Assembly (NCBI GenBank): GCA_013003335.1
Contig: JABDJT010000501.1
Coordinates: forward strand, 1-11,002
Length of the DNA stretch: 11,002 nucleotides
Direction of reading: 5' to 3'
Source of the DNA: Verrucomicrobiales bacterium
Lineage (GTDB): Bacteria > Verrucomicrobiota > Verrucomicrobiia > Verrucomicrobiales > DEV007
This document shows positions 1-6,469 of this stretch, piece by piece. Position 1 is the stretch's first letter. Each line of letters opens with the position of its first letter. The translations under genes were made by a program, and so were the position numbers. The notes beneath the pieces were generated by a model. It saw nothing but the letters and a program-made list of their open reading frames with translations, had not been told where the DNA came from and made no database searches.

Positions 1-578
1 CCGCATCCGTTTACGAGCCCGACCCGCTTCCCAAACAGCGCAATCGCCGCAGCCTTTACGCCGAGAAAATTCGCGGCCTGCGCGATCCGTTTTTCGAAAC
101 GTTCAATCAGCCCGGACCCGACAATTCCTGCGAGCTTCGCGAAACTTCAACCGTCGCCCCGCAGGCTCTAACCTTGTTCAATTCCGGGGAAGTTCTCGAG
201 CGCGCCATCGCATTTGCCAATCGCCTGCTGAAAGAAAAACACGAAGGCGGAGACAGGGGCATCATTTTTCGCGCCTTCCAGCTCGCCCTCGGTCGCGCTC
301 CGACAGCGGACGAACTGGATACCTGCCTTGCCCATTGGAAAGAATCGACCGCCGCCGAGCTGGGCAAAAGATACCAGCAAAAAGAATTTCCTGATCAGGT
401 TCAGCGCACCGTCATGGCCGAAAAAACCGGCGAGCCGTATGATTTCATCGAGCTGATGCCGTCCTACAAAAATTACGAGCCCGATCTCCAACTCGCTGAC
501 GTCGATGCCCGCACCCGCGGCCTCGCCCAGGTCTGCCTCGTGATTTTCAACACGAACGAGTTCGCGTATTTGGACTAG
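1..578 (+). CDS. DUF1553 (PSD1) protein, C-terminal part, 5' end outside window
   Basis: The reading frame is open from the left edge (first full codon at 3) to a TAG at 576-578, giving about 191 residues of a longer protein. Visible landmarks are RRSLYAEKIRGLRDPFFETF, then ETSTVAPQALTLFNS, then a helical stretch with APTADELDTCLAHW, and an ending TRGLAQVCLVIFNTNEFAYLD. These match the C-terminal pattern of the DUF1553/PSD1 family of Planctomycetes and Verrucomicrobia. Family members commonly carry DUF1549 and a planctomycete-type cytochrome c domain upstream, which cannot be checked here. The family is abundant near sulfatases and glycan-degradation genes and its biochemical role is not established. 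The usual DUF1501 partner gene does not follow; the next gene encodes a DUF4838 protein. The family call is fairly sure, the function is unknown. Confidence 0.85.
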   Translation, partial: ASVYEPDPLPKQRNRRSLYAEKIRGLRDPFFETFNQPGPDNSCELRETSTVAPQALTLFNSGEVLERAIAFANRLLKEKHEGGDRGIIFRAFQLALGRAPTADELDTCLAHWKESTAAELGKRYQQKEFPDQVQRTVMAEKTGEPYDFIELMPSYKNYEPDLQLADVDARTRGLAQVCLVIFNTNEFAYLD

Positions 579-579
579 T

Positions 580-626
580 ATGATCCAACAGGGTTGATTC
601 ATCGAACAGACCCTGTTGCTTCGTTT
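580..626 (+). repeat. Intergenic inverted repeat, copy 1 of 3
   Basis: The arms CAACAGGGT (586-594) and ACCCTGTTG (610-618) are perfectly complementary over 9 bases around a 15-base loop, followed by CTTCGTTT. The 47-base unit matches copy 3 (6416-6462) at 41 positions, and its 33-base core (591-623) matches copy 2 (3993-4025) at 26. It begins two bases after the stop codon of the DUF1553 gene, so it could serve as a terminator, although the T-run is weak. It could equally be a dispersed repeat or a regulator site upstream of the gene at 680. Confidence 0.8.
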
Positions 627-679
627 CCACCTCCGAAGACGTCCCTTGAAGCCCTGACTGTTTCCCGGATGATCATTCC

Positions 680-3600
680 ATGATCGAACGTCTCGCCGTC
701 CTCTTCGTGCTCGGATTTTTCTGTGCGAATGCCTTCGCCCGGCAACAGCTCCTCATCGAAAACGGCGTCCCGCGGGCGGAGATCATCATTGCTGAAAATC
801 CGCCGCGGACGGTGAATCTGGCAGCGCGGGATTTGCAGGTTTACCTGGAAAAAATCACCGGGGCGAAATTGAAAATCGCAACAAAGCCCGGCGGTGAATT
901 GCCGATCCGGATTTTCGTGGGGGAAAGCGAGTACACCAGAAAGCTCGGCATCAAAACAGACGATTTGAAATACGGCGCCTACCGAGTCGTATCGGGCGAT
1001 GATTGGCTGGCGCTGGTCGGGCAGGACACGGATTTCACGCCGATCGAGCCGTGGCCGCGGAGCAACAACGACATCGCCAGCGGAAAAATGCAGGCGGAAT
1101 GGGACAAAATTACGGGTGCGCAGTGGGGCTACATGCACAGTCAATTGCACAAACATTACTCCGGAAGGAATTCGCTTTTCGGCACGCCGGAGGAAGAGAA
1201 AACGGATGCGGACGGGAACGTTCACGTATGGACCTACGACGAGCGGGGCAGTTTCAACGCAGTTTGCGGATTTCTGCGAGACCTCGGGGTGCGCTGGTAC
1301 ATGCCGGGGGAGATTGGCGAGATTTTGCCGGAGATGAAATCGATTCCGCTTCCGAAGGTCGACAAAACGTTGCACCCGGATTTTCCGATGCGGATTCTGA
1401 ATTTCCGGACGGCGGTTTACGGGCGTGATGCGATGATGTGGGGTTTCCGACTCGGCGTTCGCCAGCCGTATGGAAGGCAGGCAGCGCACGGACTGCACGG
1501 GATGACAGACAACGAGCGCACCCTGAAAAACAAACCGGAGTGGTTTGCGCTCTATGGCGGAAAACGGCACAACCACCCGAATATCAAGAACAATCAGCTC
1601 TGCTACTCGAACGGCGAATTGTTCGACGAAGCGGTCAAATTTGCGCGGACCCAGCTGGATCATTTCGACATGGATGTGGTGTCGATCATGCCGCCGGACG
1701 GCTACACCGCGATCTGCCAGTGCAAACTGTGCGAGGCGAAAGAATCGCCTGAGCTCGGGCCGCGCGGGATGCTGTCGAATTACGTTTGGGATTTCGTGAA
1801 TCGCGTCGCGAAGGAAGTCGGCAAAACGCACCCAGACAAGCGCATCTCAAACTGCGCCTACGGCATTTATACCGAAGCCCCGAACAACATCGAAAAACTC
1901 GAGCCGAACGTGCAGGTCATCATCGTCGGTGGGCGGCGTCCGATGCAGGAGGATCGCGAAGATTTGCGGCGACTGCGGGCGAACTGGATGAAGCTGACGG
2001 ATCGGCCAATCGAGATTTTCGAGAACTATCCCTTCACCGCTCGCGGATGGTATTTGCCCGCTTACAACCCGCGGGTGATGGGCGAAAGTATTAATGAAAC
2101 GAAGGGGCAGTCGCGCGGCGAGGACATCTGGATCTCGATGGATTTCAGCGAGAAAGCAATCGGCTTCAACCACTACCTGCTCTATTTCACGGCGCGAAAT
2201 TACTGGGGTGGCAAAGAACAGGATTCGGCGGCGATGTTTGAGGAATATGTCAGGAAATTTTACGGTCCCGCCGCGACGGAGATGGGTGCATTTTTCGCGT
2301 TTTGTGAGGAAAACTGGCGGGCCATGGAATTCGACGGCGAGCTCGCGAGTCAGGCGCTCGACCTGTTCGCGGTCGCCAAAGAAAAAGTACCTGCCGGTTC
2401 CGTTTACGCCGGGCGGATCGGACTGATCGACCGGTTTCTCGACAGCCTGCGGATGAAGGCAACCCAGCTTTCACAAAAACGCGGCCCGGTCCCGACGCTG
2501 CGACTCGTGAGCGGGGCCGATCGTCGCGGGGACATCGTGATTGACGGAAAACTCGACGATGGTCCGTGGGAAAAAATTCCGACCTCCTCGACCGGTCGCC
2601 TCCGCGAATTGCAGACCGGCGGACTCCCGACTTATGGCACGAGTTTCAAAGCGGAATGGATCGGCCGGGATTTGTATTTCGCGATTCAATGCGAGGAAGC
2701 GCCCGGCGAGTCTCTCAACATCGGCACAAAGAAAGACGGCGACGCGGCGATCTGGTATGGCGATTGTGTCGAGCTGCAAATCGCGACGAACGCGCACAGC
2801 TACTACCAAATCGCGGTGAGTCCTTCGGGAGCGATTGTCGATTATGATCGCGGCGCGCCGCGTCAAAAATGGGCGAATTGGTCGGCGAAAGCTGAAGTCG
2901 CGACGCACATCGCCGACGATCACTGGACGGTGGAAATCCGACTGCCGGTCACGCAGGACGAGAACGATCCGCTTCACCAAGTGATCGGTCGCAAGCCCAC
3001 TCACAGCCTACCTTGGTTCATCAATGTTTGCCGCCAGCGCGTGCGCGACAACGCCTCCGAGTTCTCCGCGTTTTCCCCGACTGGCACAAAGGGATTTCAT
3101 GAGCCGATGAAGTTCGCCCACTTTTTTGGCGGCAATTCAAAGGCCTTCCCCGCCGATGAATCCGTGACCGATTTCGTGATCGCAAGCCGCGCTGCGGAAA
3201 AGCTGACTCGCTCCCGGAAATGGGAAGAAGCGCAGGCCGGCTACCTCAAGCTCGCGGCTGTCGAGAAGGTGACGGACTTTCAGAAATCGATCGCGCTTCA
3301 GCAGGCCGCCCGCTGCGCGGTGAATCAGAAAAATTACGAGGAGGCTGACGAATTGGCCGGTCAGATCCCGCTCGACTCCATTGCCAGAACGACGCAGATG
3401 CAGATTCTCAACGCCCGGCGAAAGTGGTCCGACGTCGTTGAAAAATTCGGCAGCGAAGATTTCAGCCAGTGGCCGTTTTGGCAGATTGGAGAAGGAGCCT
3501 TCGAGCGCGCCAAAGCCTATTACATCAACAAGAACGCTAAAAAGGCCGAAGCCGATTTCTCAACCGCGCTCGCCCACGAACCGGATTCCCGCGTCCAAGT

Positions 3601-3973
3601 CAGCATTCGGACAATGATGGGTCAGAACCGTGAAAACAACCTCGCCGATGACGCGGGAGCGCTTTCACTCTTCCGCGAAAACTTCGCCGCCAAAACCAAC
3701 ATCGGTGGAGCCGACGAATTTCGCTCCGTCGACCGCGCCTCCGCGATCCTCAGCAAACAGGGCAGACACGATGAAGCCCTCGCCGTTTTCGATGTTGTGA
3801 ATTTTGAGAAACATTCCGGTTTTTGGCTGCATGAAATGCTGCTGGCTCGCGGTAAAGCCCACGCGGCTGCCGGTCGAAACGAGGAAGCGGAAGCTGATTT
3901 TCAGAAAGTCGCCGAAGACGAATCCGCCTCGAAATCGCAGCGCGTGCGGGCTGCTGAATCACTCCTGAAATAG
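680..3973 (+). CDS. Secreted DUF4838 protein with CBM9-like domain and TPR-like tail
   Basis: This 1097-residue protein starts with an export signal (residues 1-20, hydrophobic LAVLFVLGFF core, likely cut after AFA). Residues about 25-130 look like the alpha-glucuronidase-type N-terminal domain (NLAARDLQVYLEKITGAKL, then RIFVGES). The DUF4838 core follows to about 590 and includes MPPDGY near 337 and the cysteine cluster CQCKLC near 345-350, a typical family feature. Residues about 617-815 (IDGKLDDGPW, then YFAIQ, then GDCVELQI) resemble a family 9 carbohydrate-binding domain. Residues about 835-1097 are alpha-helical with TPR-like spacing. DUF4838 is related in fold to glycoside hydrolases but has no proven reaction, so glycan binding or cleavage in the periplasm or outside the cell is inference. 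The ATG at 680 is chosen because it yields the signal peptide; no Shine-Dalgarno sequence is visible. The sulfatase follows 114 bases later in the same direction, suggesting shared glycan metabolism. Confidence 0.85.
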   Translation: MIERLAVLFVLGFFCANAFARQQLLIENGVPRAEIIIAENPPRTVNLAARDLQVYLEKITGAKLKIATKPGGELPIRIFVGESEYTRKLGIKTDDLKYGAYRVVSGDDWLALVGQDTDFTPIEPWPRSNNDIASGKMQAEWDKITGAQWGYMHSQLHKHYSGRNSLFGTPEEEKTDADGNVHVWTYDERGSFNAVCGFLRDLGVRWYMPGEIGEILPEMKSIPLPKVDKTLHPDFPMRILNFRTAVYGRDAMMWGFRLGVRQPYGRQAAHGLHGMTDNERTLKNKPEWFALYGGKRHNHPNIKNNQLCYSNGELFDEAVKFARTQLDHFDMDVVSIMPPDGYTAICQCKLCEAKESPELGPRGMLSNYVWDFVNRVAKEVGKTHPDKRISNCAYGIYTEAPNNIEKLEPNVQVIIVGGRRPMQEDREDLRRLRANWMKLTDRPIEIFENYPFTARGWYLPAYNPRVMGESINETKGQSRGEDIWISMDFSEKAIGFNHYLLYFTARNYWGGKEQDSAAMFEEYVRKFYGPAATEMGAFFAFCEENWRAMEFDGELASQALDLFAVAKEKVPAGSVYAGRIGLIDRFLDSLRMKATQLSQKRGPVPTLRLVSGADRRGDIVIDGKLDDGPWEKIPTSSTGRLRELQTGGLPTYGTSFKAEWIGRDLYFAIQCEEAPGESLNIGTKKDGDAAIWYGDCVELQIATNAHSYYQIAVSPSGAIVDYDRGAPRQKWANWSAKAEVATHIADDHWTVEIRLPVTQDENDPLHQVIGRKPTHSLPWFINVCRQRVRDNASEFSAFSPTGTKGFHEPMKFAHFFGGNSKAFPADESVTDFVIASRAAEKLTRSRKWEEAQAGYLKLAAVEKVTDFQKSIALQQAARCAVNQKNYEEADELAGQIPLDSIARTTQMQILNARRKWSDVVEKFGSEDFSQWPFWQIGEGAFERAKAYYINKNAKKAEADFSTALAHEPDSRVQVSIRTMMGQNRENNLADDAGALSLFRENFAAKTNIGGADEFRSVDRASAILSKQGRHDEALAVFDVVNFEKHSGFWLHEMLLARGKAHAAAGRNEEAEADFQKVAEDESASKSQRVRAAESLLK

Positions 3974-3992
3974 ACGTAGAACGAACCTACAC

Positions 3993-4025
3993 GGGTTGGT
4001 TTGACGAACATGCCCTGTTGGTTCG
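3993..4025 (+). repeat. Intergenic repeat, copy 2 of 3 (diverged)
   Basis: The segment runs from GGGTTG to TTCG with the same spacing as copies 1 and 3: GGGTTG and CCCTGTTG start 20 bases apart in all three. It matches copy 1 at 26 of 33 positions. The left arm reads CACGGG instead of CAGGG, so the stem is imperfect. It lies in the 114-base gap between the DUF4838 gene and the sulfatase gene, in the same orientation as the others. Confidence 0.65.
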
Positions 4026-4087
4026 AGCGGACATGCTTGTGCGATTCTGGTTTGCTTTGCGATGATCAATGATCGCTCTTCCACACA

Positions 4088-5482
4088 ATGAAAAGATTTC
4101 TCCTCTTTTTCGCCTGCCTGTTCCACTCTCAGCTCGAAGCGGCCAATCAGCCCAACTTCGTGGTCATTTTCACCGACGACCAGGGCTACGGCGATCTCAG
4201 TTGCTTCGGCGGCGATCACGTCAGCACGCCCCGCATTGATCAGATGGCGAAGGAAGGCCAGCGGCTCACCAGCTTTTACGTCGCTGCGCCGGTTTGCACG
4301 CCGTCAAGGGCTGCACTGATGACCGGCAGCTACCCGAAGCGCGTCGACCTCGCGACCGGTTCGGATTTTGTGGTGCTGCTTGCGGGCGATCGGAAGGGTC
4401 TCAATCCTGACGAAATCACCATCGCCGAGGTTTTGAAAAGTGCGGGCTACAAAACGGGGATGTTCGGCAAATGGCATCTCGGAGACCAGCCGGAGTTTCT
4501 CCCGACTCGCCAGGGATTTGATGATTTCTACGGGATTCCTTTTAGCCATGACATCCACCCGTTTCACCCGAGGCAGAAGCATTTCAAGTTTCCGCCGCTT
4601 CCGTTGCTGGATGGTGAAACTGTCGTCGAGATGGACCCGGACGCCGATTACCTGACGAAGAATATTACCGAACGCGCCGTAGCGTTTATTGAGAAAAATA
4701 AAGACGATCCGTTCTTTCTTTACGTTCCCCATCCCATTCCCCACGTGCCGCTGCACGTTTCGCCGGAGTTCATGAAAGATGTGACGCAGGATGTGAAAGA
4801 CAAGCTGAAGGAGGAGGGCGAAAACACGATCGATTACAAAACCCGGCGCGGTCTTTTCCGGCAATCCATCGCAGAGATCGATTGGTCTGTCGGGCGGATC
4901 CTGGACACGCTGAAAGAACACAACATCGACGAAAACACGCTGGTGATTTTTTTCGCGGACAACGGCCCCGCGGTCGGAAAAGCTGGACCGCTTCGCGGGA
5001 GAAAGGGCAGCACCTTCGAGGGCGGCATGCGCGAACCGACCGTCATCCGCTGGCCCGGAAAAATCGAGGCGGGTAAAGACAACGCTGAGCTGATGACCGC
5101 GATGGATTTGCTGCCGACTTTCGCGAAGCTGGCCGGAGCGAAGGTCCCGGGCGATCGCGTGATCGACGGCAAAGATATCTGGCCCGTTCTCACCGGGGAC
5201 GCGAAGTCCCCTCACGAGGCGTTTTTCTATCACAAGGTCAATGACCTCCAGGCCGTCCGGTCCGGAAACTGGAAGCTCCACGTGAACAAGGAAAAGAAAC
5301 CCACCGCGCTGTTCAATCTCGACAAAGACATCGGGGAAAAGAACAACGTGCTGGCGGGAAATTCCGATGTGGCGAAGCGGTTGCTGGAGTACATCGTCGC
5401 ATTTGAGAAAGACATCGAAGCGAACAGCCGGCCGGCTGCCTTTGTGGAAAATGCGAAGCCGTTGGCGAAAACTCCAAAGTGA
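4088..5482 (+). CDS. Exported type I sulfatase (arylsulfatase A-like)
   Basis: This 464-residue protein is a complete formylglycine-dependent sulfatase. A signal peptide covers residues 1-18 (cut after LEA). The metal-binding pair D30-D31 sits in FVVIFTDDQGYGD. The signature CTPSRAALMTG gives C70 as the residue oxidised to formylglycine. GKWHLG (127-132) and the histidines in PHPIPHVPLH (214-223) line the active site in this family, FADNG supplies D291-N292, and K306 in GPLRGRKGSTFEGG is the expected sulfate-contacting lysine. All key residues are present, so it should be active in the periplasm or outside the cell on sulfate esters, probably of a polysaccharide; the exact substrate cannot be read from sequence. 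Activation needs a formylglycine-generating enzyme, which is not in the window. The ATG gives the signal peptide directly and no Shine-Dalgarno sequence precedes it. It probably belongs functionally with the DUF4838 gene upstream. Confidence 0.95.
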   Translation: MKRFLLFFACLFHSQLEAANQPNFVVIFTDDQGYGDLSCFGGDHVSTPRIDQMAKEGQRLTSFYVAAPVCTPSRAALMTGSYPKRVDLATGSDFVVLLAGDRKGLNPDEITIAEVLKSAGYKTGMFGKWHLGDQPEFLPTRQGFDDFYGIPFSHDIHPFHPRQKHFKFPPLPLLDGETVVEMDPDADYLTKNITERAVAFIEKNKDDPFFLYVPHPIPHVPLHVSPEFMKDVTQDVKDKLKEEGENTIDYKTRRGLFRQSIAEIDWSVGRILDTLKEHNIDENTLVIFFADNGPAVGKAGPLRGRKGSTFEGGMREPTVIRWPGKIEAGKDNAELMTAMDLLPTFAKLAGAKVPGDRVIDGKDIWPVLTGDAKSPHEAFFYHKVNDLQAVRSGNWKLHVNKEKKPTALFNLDKDIGEKNNVLAGNSDVAKRLLEYIVAFEKDIEANSRPAAFVENAKPLAKTPK

Positions 5483-5609
5483 TCCTGAAGATACGAGGCC
5501 AAGAATCAGGGCAGTCGAAAATTCGGGATGCTTCTCGACAATTCCGGGCCCGCTGCCCAGAATCAATTCTAGTACCGTGGAGAGCGCGACGGAGTCAGCC
5601 TCTCAATTC

Positions 5610-6383
5610 ATGAAGATCCACCCAACCGCAATTGTCCATCCGGATGCACGGATCGGCGAAGGCGTGACGATCGGCCCGTGGGTCCTGATTGAGGCAGGCG
5701 TGGAACTCGGCGCGGGGTGCCGGATCGATGCGCAGGCGCAAATTCTGAACTCGGTCGTGATGGGCGAAAATTGCGTGGTGAGCGGTGGAGCAATCATTGG
5801 AGGCGACCCGCAGGACATTGAATTTGACCGGGATACACCCAGCCGGGTTGTCATCGGGAAAGGAAACACCTTTCGTGAAAACGTAACCATCCATCGCGGC
5901 GCAAGCGAGAACAGCGCAACCCGGATCGGAGATTCCAATTTCCTGATGGTCGGATCTCACATCGGGCACGACGCAAAAGTCGGCAACTGCAACATCCTGG
6001 CCAACGACTGTCTGCTCGGGGGATTCGTCAAACTTGGCGACGGTTCGTTTCTGGGTGGCGGCAGTGCGTTTCACCAGTTCGTCCGCATCGGTGATCTGAC
6101 CATGGTCAAAGGCCTCGCCGCTGTGAGCCGTGACGTTCCCCATTACACGACAGTGTGCGGATCCAACCAGGTTTCGGGCTTAAACGTGATCGGCATGCGA
6201 CGATCCGGATTTTCCAATCAGACCCGACTCAATGTCAAAACGGCGTTTGATCATATGTATCGTTCCGGTCTGAATTTGACCCAGGCACTCGCCTCCGCCG
6301 TCGATTTGGCACTCGAGCGGGAAGCCCTTCATTTCATCGAATTTTTCCGGAACCCGTCCCGGAAAGGAATCTGCATGCGGTAG
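5610..6383 (+). CDS. lpxA: Acyl-ACP--UDP-N-acetylglucosamine O-acyltransferase
   Basis: The 257-residue product has a left-handed beta-helix built from hexapeptide repeats (IGEGVTIGPWVLIEAGVELG and onward) and the LpxA landmarks VTIHRG, SHIGHDAKVGN, HQFVRIGD and the C-terminal GLNVIGMRRSGFS. E. coli LpxA has 262 residues. H120 corresponds to the E. coli catalytic H125. G168 corresponds to G173, the acyl-chain ruler position, so a C14-type chain is possible (inference). It catalyses the first step of lipid A synthesis in the cytoplasm and implies an LPS-bearing outer membrane. The frame is open further upstream, but the ATG at 5610 begins the canonical MKIHPTAIVHP start. No lpxD, fabZ or lpxC gene adjoins it. 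The 127-base gap before it shows no clear promoter, repeat or ribosome site. Confidence 0.93.
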   Translation: MKIHPTAIVHPDARIGEGVTIGPWVLIEAGVELGAGCRIDAQAQILNSVVMGENCVVSGGAIIGGDPQDIEFDRDTPSRVVIGKGNTFRENVTIHRGASENSATRIGDSNFLMVGSHIGHDAKVGNCNILANDCLLGGFVKLGDGSFLGGGSAFHQFVRIGDLTMVKGLAAVSRDVPHYTTVCGSNQVSGLNVIGMRRSGFSNQTRLNVKTAFDHMYRSGLNLTQALASAVDLALEREALHFIEFFRNPSRKGICMR

Positions 6384-6415
6384 AGGGAGTGGCGAATCGC
6401 GCTGAATTTTTCGCT

Positions 6416-6462
6416 ACGATCAAACAGGGTTGATTCGTCAAACAAACCCTGTTGATTCGTTT
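6416..6462 (+). repeat. Intergenic inverted repeat, copy 3 of 3, abutting the SNF2 start
   Basis: The arms AACAGGGT (6423-6430) and ACCCTGTT (6446-6453) flank a 15-base loop, as in copy 1. They are followed by GATTCG and a run of five T (6460-6464), so this copy looks most like a terminator, for lpxA. It ends 7 bases before the ATG at 6470 and takes up the space where a ribosome-binding site would sit. Confidence 0.8.
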
Positions 6463-6469
6463 TTGCCCA

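Noticed and set aside
599..1831. Long minus-strand ORF opposite the DUF4838 gene
   Set aside because: Its product is arginine-rich with no recognisable domain, and the plus strand carries an unmistakable exported protein across the same bases.
4304..5566. Long minus-strand ORF opposite the sulfatase
   Set aside because: The sulfatase motifs on the plus strand are complete; the reverse frame is a by-product of GC-rich codon use.
5367..5609. N-terminal extension of lpxA into the sulfatase gene
   Set aside because: The extra residues overlap the sulfatase in another frame and are not LpxA-like; the ATG at 5610 gives the canonical MKIHPTA start.
580..6462. CRISPR-like interpretation of the three-copy repeat
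   Set aside because: The copies lie kilobases apart between genes, with no spacer array and no cas genes.
6452..6469. TTG start for the SNF2 gene
   Set aside because: The TTG is part of the intergenic repeat's right arm, whose sequence is explained by its other copies; the ATG at 6470 is simpler.
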